Assembly: GCF_024347455.1 (NCBI RefSeq)
Contig: NZ_AP025483.1
Coordinates: 2,914,001 to 2,978,000, forward strand
From: Vibrio echinoideorum
Lineage (GTDB): Bacteria > Pseudomonadota > Gammaproteobacteria > Enterobacterales > Vibrionaceae
Direction of reading: 5' to 3'
Length of the DNA: 64,000 nucleotides
The position numbers and the translations under genes are program-made. Positions 1-10,853 of the stretch are shown here, in pieces. Every line of letters starts with the position of its first letter. Position 1 is the first letter of the stretch. Under the pieces are notes generated by a model, which was not told the DNA's origin, ran no database searches, and saw only the letters and a list, made by a program, of their open reading frames with translations.

Positions 1-47
1 TATTATTTGAGGGGGCATTCTGTTTTGCTCCCTTATTAAGAGCAGCA

Positions 48-84
48 TAAAAAAAAGCGCCGTCGGAATCAACCGACAGCGCTT
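48..84 (-). terminator. Rho-independent terminator after lspA
   Basis: Stem AAGCGC+GTCGG paired with CCGAC+GCGCTT (one internal mismatch, loop AATCAA). Read leftward it is followed by a run of eight or nine U. It lies downstream of lspA and should end leftward transcription of the ribF-ileS-lspA block. Nothing else is recognisable in bases 1-47. Confidence 0.8.
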
Positions 85-145
85 AGGGCTATTCTAATCT
101 GTGAGTCATAGACTGACTTTAAGGCCATCTATTTCAAAGTAGTTC

Positions 146-205
146 ACTTCAGAACTACTGACTTCAGGTCGACTAACTTCAGACCTCGTCACTTCAGAGT
201 AAGCT
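146..205. repeat. 15-bp periodic repeat, four units
   Basis: The heptamer ACTTCAG occurs at 146, 161, 176 and 191, exactly 15 bp apart, with eight variable bases between copies. It lies between the lspA stop and its terminator, so it would be in the 3' UTR. Confidence 0.7.
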
Positions 206-704
206 ATTTGCTTTCGTCTTTCTTACGAAAACCATCTAGGATGATCATCGCTGCACCAATACAGATTCCCATATCGGCTAAGTTAAACGCAGGCCAATGG
301 TAAGTACCCCAGTAGAAATCTAAGTAATCGACAACAAAGCCGTGTACTACTCGGTCAAATACGTTACCGACAGCGCCACCAATAATGATCGCGTAAGCAA
401 TGTTATTCCACTTCTCAGCTGCAGGTAACTTACTCATCCAGTAAGTCAGCATCCCCGTTACCGCAAAGGCGATACCAGTAAACAACCAACGCTGCCAACC
501 ACTTTGGTCACTCAAGAAGCTAAATGCTGCGCCGTAGTTATGAACATACAAAAAGTTAAAGAATGGCAGCACCTCAATGCGATTTGCCCAGCCATAACCC
601 ATGTTGTCCATGACGAAAAGTTTGATGCCGATATCTGCAACGAAAACCAGCAGAGCCAACCATAACCAACGCACGCCAGATTGTTTTAACGAAACTTCAC
701 TCAT
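204..704 (-). CDS. lspA: Prolipoprotein signal peptidase (SPase II)
   Basis: Aspartyl protease of the inner membrane that cleaves the signal peptide of lipoproteins after Lgt has added diacylglycerol. The 166-aa protein has the usual length and four hydrophobic segments. The two catalytic motifs are GNVFDR (113-118, Asp117) and FNLAD (140-144, Asp144). It follows ileS on the same strand after a 160-bp gap that holds its own hairpin, so it may be expressed partly separately. The Lgt that acts before it in the same pathway is encoded at 13.2-14.0 kb. Confidence 0.97.
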   Translation of the reverse strand: MSEVSLKQSGVRWLWLALLVFVADIGIKLFVMDNMGYGWANRIEVLPFFNFLYVHNYGAAFSFLSDQSGWQRWLFTGIAFAVTGMLTYWMSKLPAAEKWNNIAYAIIIGGAVGNVFDRVVHGFVVDYLDFYWGTYHWPAFNLADMGICIGAAMIILDGFRKKDESK

Positions 705-794
705 TTCTATTCCTAGTATTTACGAAGCCGGTACCCATTTAATCATCCTTGTTAAGGGAGGATGAGCACTCAACTCGATTAAACACATTTCCTA

Positions 795-825
795 TAATTA
801 AAAATAACCCCAGTTGATACTGGGG
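795..825 (-). terminator. Terminator-like hairpin between ileS and lspA
   Basis: CCCCAG-TTGATA-CTGGGG hairpin (808-825); read leftward it is followed by a U-rich tract. It probably gives partial termination of ileS transcripts ahead of lspA. Confidence 0.65.
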
Positions 826-864
826 CTATGATTTTTACAAAAAGTTCAGTCTTTCTCTGAGTCG

Positions 865-3741
865 TTATGCGAACTTACGCACTTCGCCTTCACCGTCGAT
901 GTTCGACACACAACGACCACAAATTTTCTCGTGACCTTCAATTGTGCCTACATCTGGAGTGTGGTGCCAGCAACGGTCACACTTCTCAGCTTCAGTTGCT
1001 GCAACTTCAACGAATAGACCTGCAACGTCTGTCGCTTGAGCAACGTCAGATTTCTCGCTTAGTGGCTTAACAACAGCAGTTGATGTGATAAGTACGAAAC
1101 GTAGCTCATCTTCTAGCTTGTTGATTTTAGCCGCTAACGCGTCGTCAGCGTATAGAGTCACTTCAGCTTGCAGTCCGCCACCGATCGTTTTCTCTTTACG
1201 AGCATCTTCAAGAAGCTTGTTCACTGCGCCACGAACTGACTGGATTTCAGTCCAGAATTCGTTGCTTAGCTCTTCGTCATCAGCAAGACCAAATAGGCCT
1301 TCGAACCACTCGCCTGTGAATACAAACGTGTCGCGCTGCTCTCCAGTTGGTAAAGAGCTTGGCATCTCGTTCCAGATTTCATCTGCAGTGAACGACATGA
1401 TAGGCGCCATCCAACGAACGAGAGCTTCAACAATGTAGTAAAGCGCCGTTTGACAGCTACGTTGAGCATGGCTGCCCTGCTTCGCTGTGTACTGACGGTC
1501 TTTAATGACATCTAGGTAGAAAGAACCCATTTCGATAGAACAGAACTGCATTAGACGTTGAGTCACACCGTGAGTGTTGTACTCACCGTATGCTTTAACA
1601 ATCTCTTCTTGTGCAGCTTGAGCACGGCCAACAGCCCAGCGATCAAGTGCTACCATTTCTTCAGCAGGCACTAGGTCAGTTTCAGGATTGAAACCGTTCA
1701 AGTTCGCTAGGAAGAAACGAGCCGTGTTACGAATACGACGGTATGCATCAGCAGAACGCTTAAGGATCTCGTCAGAAACCGCAACTTCGTTAGTGTAATC
1801 CGTAGAAGCAACCCATAGACGTAGAATATCTGCGCCTAGCTTATTGGTTACATCTTTAGGAGCAACAACGTTACCGATAGATTTAGACATCTTACGGCCG
1901 TTACCGTCAACCACGAAACCGTGCGTTAGCACTTGCTTGTATGGTGCTTCGTCTTTCATCGCGATAGATGAAATCAAAGAAGACTGGAACCAGCCACGGT
2001 GTTGGTCAGAACCTTCAAGGTACAGATCAGCACTGTGCGTTCTTTCTTCATTCGGGAAGTTGTACTCTTCACGAGAATCCACAACAGAGAAGTGCGTTAC
2101 ACCTGAGTCGAACCATACGTCTAGCGTATCCATAACTTTTTCGTACTTATCAGCGTCTTCTGCACCCATAAGTTCAGCAGCGTCAAGATCCCACCAAGCT
2201 TGAATGCCTTTCTCTTCAACAAGCTTCGCTACTTTTTCAATAAGAGCTGGGCTTTCTGGATGAAGTTCTGACGTTTCTTTGTGAACGAATAAGGCAATAG
2301 GTACACCCCAAGTACGTTGACGAGAGATACACCACTCAGGACGACCTTCAACCATACCTTCGATACGGCTTTGACCCCATTCAGGCAACCACTCAACACT
2401 CTTGATTGACTCTAGTGCTTTCGCACGTAAGCCAGCTTGATCCATAGAGATGAACCATTGTGGTGTTGCACGGAAGATGATTGGAGTTTTGTGTCTCCAA
2501 CAGTGTGGGTAGCTGTGCTCGTAAGCATGGTGATGCAATAGTGCACCTTTCTCTTTTAGAACTTCTAAAACAGAATCGTTCGCTTTGAATACATGCTGAC
2601 CAGCGAATAGCTCAGTATCTGGCAGGTAAACGCCATTTGAACCTACTGGGTTAGCGATTTCTAGGTTGTATTTCTTACCAACCACGAAATCCTCTTGACC
2701 GTGACCAGGCGCAGTGTGAACCACACCTGTACCAGAATCAGTTGTTACGTGATCGCCAAGAACGGCAGGAACAGTAAAGTCGTAGAACGGGTGGTTGAAC
2801 TGAGAAAGCTCAAGATCAGCACCGGTAGCAAAACCAAGGTTATGGAAGTGCTCGATACCTGCACGATCCATAACGTCTTTTGCTAGTTCAGAAGCAACAA
2901 CGATACGTTGAGCTGGCTGTTCGCCATTCGCTTCAACTTGGATAAGTACGTATTCAAGGTCATCACGTAGACATACTGCGCGGTTCGCCGGCAGAGTCCA
3001 TGGTGTTGTTGTCCAGATAACGATAGAGATTTCGCCTTGACCAGCGTGGCCTTCAGCTAGAGTAAATTTCTCTAGAAGAGCCGCTTCGTCAGCTGCAGAA
3101 AATTTCACATCGATAGATGGAGAAACTTTATCTTTATATTCAACTTCAGCTTCAGCCAGAGCAGAACCACAGTCAGTACACCAGTGAACAGGTTTGAAAC
3201 CTTTAAGAAGGTGGCCTTTGTCTGCGATTTTACCTAGAGAGCGAATGATGTTCGCTTCCGTGCCAAAATCCATAGTGCGGTAAGGTTTATCCCACTCGCC
3301 CATGATACCAAGACGTTTGAAGCTCTCTTTTTGACCTTCAACTTGGCCCGCAGCGTACTTACGACACTCTTCGCGGAATTCAGCTGCTGAAATCTTCTGA
3401 CCAGGCTTACCTTTCTTCTTCTCAACCATTAGCTCGATTGGAAGGCCGTGACAGTCCCAACCAGGGATGTACGGCGCATCAAAGCCAGAAAGGGTCTTTG
3501 ATTTGATAATAATGTCTTTAAGAATCTTATTCAGTGCGTGACCAATGTGAATATCGCCATTCGCGTATGGAGGGCCATCATGCAGTACGAAAGATTTTTT
3601 GCCTTTCTTTGCTTTACGGATCTCGCCGTAAAGATCTTCTTTGTACCAACGCTTCAGCATTTCTGGTTCACGATTTGCCAGATTGCCGCGCATTGGGAAC
3701 CCTGTTTCTGGTAAGTTCAGGGTATCTTTATAATCACTCAT
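865..3741 (-). CDS. ileS: Isoleucyl-tRNA synthetase
   Basis: Class I aminoacyl-tRNA synthetase charging tRNA-Ile, with an editing domain against valine. The 958-aa length is slightly above the usual 940. Visible motifs are [12 protein letters not shown] (HIGH at 65-68), the editing-domain stretch [17 protein letters not shown] within [10 protein letters not shown], and a C-terminal zinc site CDRCWHH...CGRC. It lies downstream of ribF on the same strand (63-bp gap), as in other gammaproteobacteria. Confidence 0.98.
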   Translation of the reverse strand: MSDYKDTLNLPETGFPMRGNLANREPEMLKRWYKEDLYGEIRKAKKGKKSFVLHDGPPYANGDIHIGHALNKILKDIIIKSKTLSGFDAPYIPGWDCHGLPIELMVEKKKGKPGQKISAAEFREECRKYAAGQVEGQKESFKRLGIMGEWDKPYRTMDFGTEANIIRSLGKIADKGHLLKGFKPVHWCTDCGSALAEAEVEYKDKVSPSIDVKFSAADEAALLEKFTLAEGHAGQGEISIVIWTTTPWTLPANRAVCLRDDLEYVLIQVEANGEQPAQRIVVASELAKDVMDRAGIEHFHNLGFATGADLELSQFNHPFYDFTVPAVLGDHVTTDSGTGVVHTAPGHGQEDFVVGKKYNLEIANPVGSNGVYLPDTELFAGQHVFKANDSVLEVLKEKGALLHHHAYEHSYPHCWRHKTPIIFRATPQWFISMDQAGLRAKALESIKSVEWLPEWGQSRIEGMVEGRPEWCISRQRTWGVPIALFVHKETSELHPESPALIEKVAKLVEEKGIQAWWDLDAAELMGAEDADKYEKVMDTLDVWFDSGVTHFSVVDSREEYNFPNEERTHSADLYLEGSDQHRGWFQSSLISSIAMKDEAPYKQVLTHGFVVDGNGRKMSKSIGNVVAPKDVTNKLGADILRLWVASTDYTNEVAVSDEILKRSADAYRRIRNTARFFLANLNGFNPETDLVPAEEMVALDRWAVGRAQAAQEEIVKAYGEYNTHGVTQRLMQFCSIEMGSFYLDVIKDRQYTAKQGSHAQRSCQTALYYIVEALVRWMAPIMSFTADEIWNEMPSSLPTGEQRDTFVFTGEWFEGLFGLADDEELSNEFWTEIQSVRGAVNKLLEDARKEKTIGGGLQAEVTLYADDALAAKINKLEDELRFVLITSTAVVKPLSEKSDVAQATDVAGLFVEVAATEAEKCDRCWHHTPDVGTIEGHEKICGRCVSNIDGEGEVRKFA

Positions 3742-3804
3742 CGATTCTTAATTCCGTTATATTGGGCGAAGTTAGACATTATGTTAATCGGTGGAATCAT
3801 CCGA

Positions 3805-4740
3805 CTAATTCTTTAGCTGAAGCAGCCACACCCTTGCGGCTTCAGCATCCAATTCTATTTGATTCTTTAATGCGTCGAACGATTCAAATTTTATCTCGTC
3901 GCGCAGTTTGTGTAAAAGTCGTACTTCTAACTGTTTACCATATAAATTGGCTTTAAAGTCAAAAAAGTGCACTTCTAATTGCTGCCTTACGCCATTAACC
4001 GTTGGTCGTTGTCCAATATTAGCAACGCCACCGACAGGAACACCGTCGATATCCAATGCTTCAACAACATACACTCCCGACACAGGAGAAACACAACGCT
4101 TTAATGGAATGTTAGCGGTAGGGAAACCGATAGTTCTCCCTAGTTTTCGACCATGGGACACTCGACCACTAATACTGTAGTCACGCCCTAACATGGTAGC
4201 ACTGGCAGCCAAATCATCGACCGCTAATGCATTTCGTATCTCAGTACTGCTTACTCGTAATTGGTTTAAGCAATAGCTTTGGGTGCTGACCACCTCAAAA
4301 CCATATTTTTCACCCGCTTGTTTGAGCATGGTAAAATTGCCGGTACGACCTTTGCCAAAACAAAAATCGTCACCAACCACTAAGAACTTCACACCAAGCT
4401 TATCAACCAGAAGATCCTTAATGAATGCTTCTGCGGATAAACTGGCAAAATACTGATTAAAATTAACACACAACAAGCGACTGATATCTAGCTTGCTCAG
4501 TTGCACGTACTTATCTCGTAAGCGAGTTAAACGTGCCGGAGCTCTACCTCGGGCAAACAACTCCATAGGCTGCGGCTCAAACGTCATGACAACAGAAGGG
4601 AGCCCTAGTGCTGCAGCTTGTTTAGAAACCTGACTCAGAACCTCTTGATGTCCTAAATGAACACCATCAAAGTTACCTATGGTTAATACACAGCCATGAT
4701 GCTGCGCTTTAATATTGTGTATACCTCGGATCAGTTCCAT
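3805..4740 (-). CDS. ribF: Bifunctional riboflavin kinase / FAD synthetase
   Basis: Converts riboflavin to FMN and then FAD. The 311-aa protein has an N-terminal nucleotidyltransferase domain (TIGNFDGVHLGHQ, about 21-33; FGKGRTGNF) and a C-terminal kinase domain (GRTIGFPTANI). It sits between murJ and ileS on the same strand in the conserved order murJ, ribF, ileS, lspA. Confidence 0.97.
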   Translation of the reverse strand: MELIRGIHNIKAQHHGCVLTIGNFDGVHLGHQEVLSQVSKQAAALGLPSVVMTFEPQPMELFARGRAPARLTRLRDKYVQLSKLDISRLLCVNFNQYFASLSAEAFIKDLLVDKLGVKFLVVGDDFCFGKGRTGNFTMLKQAGEKYGFEVVSTQSYCLNQLRVSSTEIRNALAVDDLAASATMLGRDYSISGRVSHGRKLGRTIGFPTANIPLKRCVSPVSGVYVVEALDIDGVPVGGVANIGQRPTVNGVRQQLEVHFFDFKANLYGKQLEVRLLHKLRDEIKFESFDALKNQIELDAEAARVWLLQLKN

Positions 4741-4810
4741 TATGATCAGCTAAAACCTGTTATTTACATCATTTATTGTGTGAAACCGACGGATTATATA
4801 CTAATCAGTA

Positions 4811-6373
4811 TTAATCTGTCGCTGCTTTTAAATGTTTTACTCGGATACCTAAAACCAGTATCGAAACAATATAAACAAAGCCACCAAGTCCAATCAAGCC
4901 TGTTAATGTAAGAGCTCTCTGGCTGAAACCCCATTCAAGCCACTGTTGCATATTATCCAACTGCCATAAAATAGCCGCAACCATCACCACACCCGAGATA
5001 ATCAACTTGGCACTAAACAACAAGGTTGTCTTAGATAATTGATACACACCCGCAAGATGCAATCCACGATATAACAACGCCATATTCACGAAAGCGGACA
5101 ATGCTGTCGCTATCGCCAAGCCGACATAGCCATAGAAATACGCAAAGATCGCGTTGAACACCATATTGGTGACCATGGCGATAATGCCGTACTTAACGGG
5201 TGTTTTGGTATCTTGGCGAGAGTAATAGCCCGGAGCCAATACCTTGATTAGCATAAAGTTAAGCAAACCTGACGCGTAAGCCACCAGCGACATTGACGCT
5301 TGATGCACATCATGCGGGGAAAACTCACCACGCATGAACAACACCATCAACATTGGCTTAGCTAAAACGATGAGACCCAACATAGCAGGAATACCTAGAA
5401 GCAAAACCATGCGTACGCCCCAGTCCATCGTTTGGGAGAAACCTTCATTTTGAGCATCGACGTGTTTACGGGATAAAGCTGGAAGAATCACGGTTGCAAT
5501 CGCAATCCCGAACAGCCCCAATGGGAATTCGAGTAATCGGTCTGAGTAATACAACCAACTGATTGAACCGGTCGCTAGGAAACTGGCGATAAATGTGTCG
5601 AATAATAAGTTGATTTGGCTAACTGATACACCGAACAAAGCTGGGATCATCAAGGTGCGGATCTTAACTACGCCAGGATCTCTCCAACCCCACTTCGGCT
5701 TAACCAATACACCCGCTTTTATCAAAAATGGCATTTGGAAAAGAAATTGGACTAATCCCCCAAGAAACACACCGATGGCTAAGCCAATTTCAGGTTGTTC
5801 CAAATTAGGAGAAATAAACCATGCTGCGCCGATAATCATCACGTTCAAAAACACAGGCGTAAAAGAAGAAACAGCAAACTTACCTAATGTATTGAGAATC
5901 GCACCAGACAAAGCAACAAAGGTAATAAACCACAAATAGGGAAAGGTAATTTTGAGCATAAAGCTCGCAAGCTCAAATTTTGGTGCTGATGGGCCATCAT
6001 TAAGCCAGTCGATAAACCACCCCGCGCCAAACATTGCGGTGATAACTCCAGAGCCTAATACCCCAAGCACCGTCACAATGGAAACCAACACCCCAAGTGT
6101 ACCGGACACCTTTGCTATCAAGTCTCGAGTTTTATCTTTATCACCTGCGGCGTGATATTCCGTCAATACCGGCACAAAGGCTTGAGAAAAAGCGCCTTCG
6201 GCAAAAAGTCGACGTAAAAAATTAGGAATTTTATTCGCGAAGAAAAATACGTCGGCACTCGCTCCTGCCCCCATCAAATTTGCGACTACTACATCACGTA
6301 CTAGCCCTAACACACGGGAAACAAAAGTCATTGCACTGACAATCAGGCCTGACTTTAATAGTCGTTTACTCAC
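4811..6373 (-). CDS. murJ: Lipid II flippase MurJ
   Basis: Polytopic inner-membrane protein of the MOP superfamily that moves lipid II across the membrane for peptidoglycan synthesis. About 14 hydrophobic segments are visible; the N terminus SKRLLKSGLIVSAMTFVSR is typical. I choose the GTG start at 6373, giving 520 aa: it has AGAGG about six bases upstream and gives the usual length, whereas an ATG 36 bases further out has no clear ribosome binding site. It is divergent from rpsT. Confidence 0.95.
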   Translation of the reverse strand: MSKRLLKSGLIVSAMTFVSRVLGLVRDVVVANLMGAGASADVFFFANKIPNFLRRLFAEGAFSQAFVPVLTEYHAAGDKDKTRDLIAKVSGTLGVLVSIVTVLGVLGSGVITAMFGAGWFIDWLNDGPSAPKFELASFMLKITFPYLWFITFVALSGAILNTLGKFAVSSFTPVFLNVMIIGAAWFISPNLEQPEIGLAIGVFLGGLVQFLFQMPFLIKAGVLVKPKWGWRDPGVVKIRTLMIPALFGVSVSQINLLFDTFIASFLATGSISWLYYSDRLLEFPLGLFGIAIATVILPALSRKHVDAQNEGFSQTMDWGVRMVLLLGIPAMLGLIVLAKPMLMVLFMRGEFSPHDVHQASMSLVAYASGLLNFMLIKVLAPGYYSRQDTKTPVKYGIIAMVTNMVFNAIFAYFYGYVGLAIATALSAFVNMALLYRGLHLAGVYQLSKTTLLFSAKLIISGVVMVAAILWQLDNMQQWLEWGFSQRALTLTGLIGLGGFVYIVSILVLGIRVKHLKAATD

Positions 6374-6625
6374 AAAAACCTCTGACACTGGTTGATTACT
6401 TTCAAGCAAGGATAAAGACTATCCTATCCTTAGAAGCATAATTATTAGCATTGGTCTAAAAATGCTGTTAGAATCCCCGCCATCTTAACCGCGATAACCT
6501 TTCCATACCAAAATTTGTTTTGGCTACGATTGGTTTTTGCACAAATCATTTGACAATTAAGAGTTAAAGAGGGATAGTCCTCGCCCTTAAATTGTCACCG
6601 AACTAAGTTTTTGGGAGTTAGACCC

Positions 6626-6886
6626 TTGGCAAACAGTAAATCTGCTAAGAAGCGCGCTATCCAAGCTGAGAAACGTCGCCAGCACAATGCTAGCCGTCGT
6701 TCTATGATGCGCACTTACATGAAAAAAACTATTGCAGCTATTGAAGCTGGCAATAAAGAAGCTGCAACTGCTGCTCTTGTAGAAGTTACACCTCTTCTAG
6801 ACCGCATGGCGACTAAAGGCCTTATTCATAAGAATAAAGCTGCACGTCATAAGTCTCGTTTCGCTGCTGCAATCAAAGCTCTTTAA
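6626..6886 (+). CDS. rpsT: 30S ribosomal protein S20
   Basis: Small primary 16S rRNA-binding protein, 86 aa, beginning [17 protein letters not shown] after the initiator. The start is TTG at 6626, preceded by GGGAG. E. coli rpsT also starts at UUG, which there contributes to autogenous control. A GTG-like extension further upstream would add a non-homologous MGVRP and is rejected. It is followed by a strong terminator. Confidence 0.96.
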   Translation: MANSKSAKKRAIQAEKRRQHNASRRSMMRTYMKKTIAAIEAGNKEAATAALVEVTPLLDRMATKGLIHKNKAARHKSRFAAAIKAL

Positions 6887-6914
6887 TAGAAATTTGATTA
6901 CAACGCAAAACGTA

Positions 6915-6939
6915 AAAACCGGCCTTGGCCGGTTTTTTT
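6915..6939 (+). terminator. Terminator after rpsT
   Basis: AACCGGCC-TT-GGCCGGTT hairpin followed by a run of T, 28 bp after the rpsT stop. Confidence 0.9.
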
Positions 6940-7068
6940 ATATCTAAAATTTGGCGAATACTTTTCTAAGTCTTACTAATAATTGTCTAACTCTCACTAA
7001 TAAATAGCGACACTTCCTTGTGCCGGCCTTATTTCTGATGGGAAATGAGCTAATCCACCAGCAACAAG

Positions 7069-7362
7069 CTACTTGCAGTACATACCATGCAGTAGGTTAA
7101 TCATCGCTTTTACTTCTTCACTGCTCAATGTGTAATACACCGTCTGAGCCTCTTTACGAGTTTCGACCAAACCATCTCTTCTCAACCACGCAAGGTGTTG
7201 AGATAAAGCAGACTGACTCAGTTCCAACTTACCACACAACTCCCCAACCGACAGCTCAGTACCATGTAATAGGCACAAGATCTGTAAGCGACGCTCGTTG
7301 GCCATGGCTTTGAGTAGAATCACAGCTTGTGCTGAGTTCTTCTCCATCTCTTTTAAGTTCAT
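7069..7362 (-). CDS. hlyU: ArsR-family regulator HlyU
   Basis: Winged-helix regulator of 97 aa, recognised as the Vibrio HlyU family (activator of haemolysin and other virulence genes in several vibrios, mostly by relieving H-NS). The start MNLKEMEKNSAQAVILLKAM and the HTH LSQSALSQHLAWLRRDGLV are characteristic. A typical ArsR metal-site CxC is absent; HlyU is known as a redox-type rather than metal sensor. The position next to rpsT and nhaR matches V. cholerae. Confidence 0.93.
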   Translation of the reverse strand: MNLKEMEKNSAQAVILLKAMANERRLQILCLLHGTELSVGELCGKLELSQSALSQHLAWLRRDGLVETRKEAQTVYYTLSSEEVKAMINLLHGMYCK

Positions 7363-7462
7363 AGTTTGGCTCCCTACAACCTTTACGCCAACTACGGGCT
7401 ATCAGTATTTCCGGCATATGGTAGGGTTATGATAATCGATATCAATTCATTAACAAACAATC

Positions 7463-8353
7463 TCACTCGAACAATTTGCTAAAATCTGCGTCACATACAT
7501 TTTTTACTGCTGGATGTTGGATCATCCTCTCAGCAAATATGACGTAGTACTCCTCTTTTAACTCTTCAATACCACCCAACAACTGTAGTGATGTGTCTTC
7601 TTCAACTTCAGACATATAGAGTGTGGGAGCTAAGAAAATGGCGTCATGATGATAACGAGCAAAGGCTTTCATCAATGCAGCATCATCAAACTCACCTAAA
7701 ATATCAGGCTTAAGCCCTTGTCTATCGAACCATTGCAGAACTTTACGCCCCATAGAAGTTCGGCTGCCCGGGATTAACAGTTTTCTTTCTTCTAATACAG
7801 CGGGGAAACTCACGTCTTCGACACTGCCTGAACAGAAAAAACTCATACCACTCTCGCCTAGTTTTTTACTAAACAAGCCTGGGCTTTGGCTAGAATCAAC
7901 AGGACAATCAGATAAGATCATATCAAGCTTATGTTGAGAGAGTTGTTCCAAAAGCATTTCATGGGTAGATTCAAAGCAGCGTAAATGAATACTGTTATCT
8001 GAAGGGATGGTCGACATCAGAACTTTGCTGACGAGCCTTTTGGACAGAGCATCCGCAACGCCAACATCAAACAAAATATTTGAATGTTGGCTGTAATTCA
8101 CAATATCCAGCATTTCATAACTCAAACCAAACATACGGTCTGAATACTTAAATACCAACTGACCCAGCTCAGTCGGCTCAACGCTGCGCCCATTCCGCTT
8201 AGTTAACTTGCCATCCATACGCTCTTCTAACGCTTTTATCTGACCTGTTACCGTTTGTGGTGTTAAAAATAGAGCTTCTGCAGCTTTAGTGACAGAACCT
8301 TGTTTGCAAACCATCCAGAAGTAATAAAGGTGGTTATAGTTGAGGTGCGACAT
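7463..8353 (-). CDS. nhaR: LysR-type Na+/H+ antiporter activator NhaR
   Basis: LysR-family regulator that activates sodium/proton antiporter genes when Na+ is high. It has an N-terminal HTH ([20 protein letters not shown], about 17-36) and a C-terminal effector domain. I use the ATG at 8353 ([13 protein letters not shown], 296 aa), which matches the family length; a 21-residue extension is possible but unlike relatives. It is divergent from the sodium/phosphate transporter gene and next to hlyU. Confidence 0.92.
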   Translation of the reverse strand: MSHLNYNHLYYFWMVCKQGSVTKAAEALFLTPQTVTGQIKALEERMDGKLTKRNGRSVEPTELGQLVFKYSDRMFGLSYEMLDIVNYSQHSNILFDVGVADALSKRLVSKVLMSTIPSDNSIHLRCFESTHEMLLEQLSQHKLDMILSDCPVDSSQSPGLFSKKLGESGMSFFCSGSVEDVSFPAVLEERKLLIPGSRTSMGRKVLQWFDRQGLKPDILGEFDDAALMKAFARYHHDAIFLAPTLYMSEVEEDTSLQLLGGIEELKEEYYVIFAERMIQHPAVKNVCDADFSKLFE

Positions 8354-8742
8354 AGATGTGCCGTAATGAAAGAGTCGATACCCTGTTATACCAAATATGA
8401 CACTCCCACTCAACAAACTCGGAAAAACCTAACCTAAACACCCATTACCACTTATTTTATCGAAGTGTGTAATTTCATAATGTAATATTAAGGCGATTAT
8501 TTTCAATTTTTTTCTAACTTTTAAGATCTATATCACTCATTAAAATCACCAATAAAGATCATCTAAAACAGTCACTTAAATCACCAACATTTGCTATTAA
8601 AATATTTAAACAGCAAATCATCACAAAAAAGTCTTACCTACACCAAAATGTAATATTACTGAAATATTTCCCCTCTAACATCACGCTCAGATTAAACAAA
8701 CAGACCACACTCAGACTTAAACGGTCCAATGGAGAAAACATT
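8354..8742. other. Intergenic region between nhaR and nptA
   Basis: AT-rich divergent promoter region of about 390 bp. No small gene with a convincing ribosome binding site was seen; it must hold the promoters of both flanking genes. Confidence 0.6.
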
Positions 8743-9888
8743 ATGAACCAAGCTACTACTGTAGCAGCGCCTATTTCGAGCTCTACTCGTTGGCTACGCT
8801 GGGCTAACTTGGCATTCATGCTTTACCTACTATTACTTTCAGTTTCAATGGTAGGTACAGGCTTCAAATGGGCAACAGGCGAACAAGCAAAAGTTCTTTT
8901 TGAATTTGCTTCACACCCAGTTGCAGGCTTAATGATCGGCTTAGTGGCAACAGCACTTATTCAATCATCAAGTACAGTTACTTCAATTATCGTTGGCCTT
9001 GTGGCAGGTGGTTTACCTGTTGAGCTAGCAATTCCAATGATCATGGGTGCCAACATTGGTACAACCGTAACCAATACGCTAGTTAGCCTTGGTCATGTCC
9101 GTTGTAAAGTAGAGTTCAAGCGTGCCTTCGCAAGTGCGACTATTCACGACTTCTTTAACCTATTGGCTGTCGCTATCTTCCTACCATTAGAGATGGCATT
9201 TGGTATTCTAGAGAAAATTTCTCACTGGTTAGTATCACCGATGCTAGCAACAGGTGATATGAGTATGGGGGGTCTAAACTTCATCAAACCAATCACTAAA
9301 CCTGTAGTCAGTGCGATTAAAGAGCCACTATCAACGTTTGGCGACACTGTAGGCGGTATCATGCTTATCGTTCTTGGTATCGCAACAATCTTCGTAGCTA
9401 TCACTGTAATGGGCAAGCTAATGAAGAGCCTAATGGTTGGTCGTGCTCGTGAGATTCTAAAGAACGCAATCGGTCGTGGTCCTATTCACGGTATCGCTTC
9501 TGGCTCTATCGTTACTATCCTTGTTCAGTCTTCTTCTACAACAACAAGCTTGATGGTTCCACTAGTAGGCTCTGGCGTTCTAAAAGTACGTGACGTTTAT
9601 CCTTTCACTTTGGGTGCAAACATCGGTACTTGTATTACCGCTCTATTAGCAGCAACAGCAGTATCTGGTGAGTTTGCAGTATTCGCCCTACAGATTGCTC
9701 TAGTACACTTGGTGTTCAACATCATGGCAACGGTATTCATCTTTGGTATTCCGTTCCTACGTGAACTTCCTGTGAAAGCATCTGATATTATTTCTGACAT
9801 GGCAGTGAAAAACAAAGCTGTAGTGGCTGGTTACCTTGTTGCGGTATTCCTTGTACTGCCTGGTACCGTGTTAGCACTTACGGCTTAA
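8743..9888 (+). CDS. nptA: Na+/phosphate cotransporter NptA
   Basis: Secondary transporter importing phosphate with sodium. The 381-aa protein has about nine hydrophobic segments and the duplicated family signature, LIQSSSTVTS in the first half and LVQSSSTTTS in the second, each followed by the paired GANIGTTVTN / GANIGTCITA motif. GGAG lies 8 bases before the ATG. The gene lies beside nhaR as in V. cholerae. Confidence 0.95.
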   Translation: MNQATTVAAPISSSTRWLRWANLAFMLYLLLLSVSMVGTGFKWATGEQAKVLFEFASHPVAGLMIGLVATALIQSSSTVTSIIVGLVAGGLPVELAIPMIMGANIGTTVTNTLVSLGHVRCKVEFKRAFASATIHDFFNLLAVAIFLPLEMAFGILEKISHWLVSPMLATGDMSMGGLNFIKPITKPVVSAIKEPLSTFGDTVGGIMLIVLGIATIFVAITVMGKLMKSLMVGRAREILKNAIGRGPIHGIASGSIVTILVQSSSTTTSLMVPLVGSGVLKVRDVYPFTLGANIGTCITALLAATAVSGEFAVFALQIALVHLVFNIMATVFIFGIPFLRELPVKASDIISDMAVKNKAVVAGYLVAVFLVLPGTVLALTA

Positions 9889-9939
9889 TAGCTAAATAAT
9901 TCGATAGCTTAACCGCTAGCAAGACACATCGCTTATAGT

Positions 9940-9970
9940 AAAGCCCGCAACCTAGGTTGCGGGCTTTTTC
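9940..9970 (+). terminator. Terminator after nptA
   Basis: AAGCCCGCAACC / GGTTGCGGGCTT hairpin with a T tract, 50 bp after the stop of nptA. Confidence 0.9.
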
Positions 9971-10160
9971 TTTTCTAAAAGCAGGCATCAAAACAGATGA
10001 GGGGGGCGAGTAAACGAGTGGCGAAGAGCAAAAACAGATACGAAGTGATACCAATAGAGTAACGAAAGGCATCGCTTTCAACATTATCTTATATAAGCTC
10101 TTCGTGCCCTGTATCTCACATCCCGATTATCCGCATCTTCAACAATTATTTAAAGACCGC

Positions 10161-10637
10161 TTACTTACCCTGCTCGTTACGAAGGTACATGATGGCAACC
10201 ATACCAAAGCCGATAAATTGCCATAAATATTGTCCGTCGCTTGCGCCTGTGATGGTTTGCGTGAAAGCCATACAACTGGTCACAAACAGAGAGGTAAAGG
10301 CAGCATAGAGTAACCATGGACGTTCTTTTCCAACCATAAACTCACCGGCAAGTACCGAGCGAATAACCAGTAAAAACGGAACACATTGCAAAGCAATCAG
10401 AATCGGGAACATAAAATCGAATGTTGGACTCAGTAGAGCATGACCGATTTGGCTCTTGTCCCAAGTTCCTACAATATAACCTTTCCAACCTGCCCAGGTA
10501 TCTCCAGCATAAGCGGTATCTGGCGTGACAAAGCCAAGTACAACGCCCATCACTTTATCGATAAAGCCATTTTTGAACCAAAAGACGAATAAGAAGATCT
10601 GAATTGGAATGATCTGAAAAGCAAACTTCTTCAACAT
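10161..10637 (-). CDS. Integral membrane protein of unknown function
   Basis: I do not recognise this 158-aa protein. From the ATG at 10637 (GGGGT upstream) it shows a hydrophobic N-terminal segment (PIQIFLFVFWF), a middle loop rich in Trp and Gly (GDTWAGWKGYIVGTWDKSQ), then three further hydrophobic stretches (FMFPILIALQCVPFLLVI, LLYAAFTSLFVTSCMAF, FIGFGMVAIMYL). It is probably an inner-membrane protein with four passes. It lies downstream of the ToxR-like regulator gene on the same strand (216-bp gap), a possible target or partner by position only. Confidence 0.75.
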   Translation of the reverse strand: MLKKFAFQIIPIQIFLFVFWFKNGFIDKVMGVVLGFVTPDTAYAGDTWAGWKGYIVGTWDKSQIGHALLSPTFDFMFPILIALQCVPFLLVIRSVLAGEFMVGKERPWLLYAAFTSLFVTSCMAFTQTITGASDGQYLWQFIGFGMVAIMYLRNEQGK

Positions 10638-10853
10638 GTGTGTACCCCAAATAATTAATGATTTGGTTAACAGTATGTGGAAGTCGATGTTTCTACGCTT
10701 GATGCAAGGCAATCGAGTCTGATTCCAAACAATAATCAAACATGTAGGAAACCAGTTGGCACAAGGAAATATTACGACAATACCGTTGCTATCAGCGATT
10801 CCTCAACACCTTCGCTTCAAAGCGTATTTCGAGGTTTAGGAAAGGTTTGTTTT

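Noticed and set aside
1085..1438. Open frames on the plus strand opposite ileS
   Set aside because: They are antisense to a strongly conserved synthetase gene and have no ribosome binding sites.
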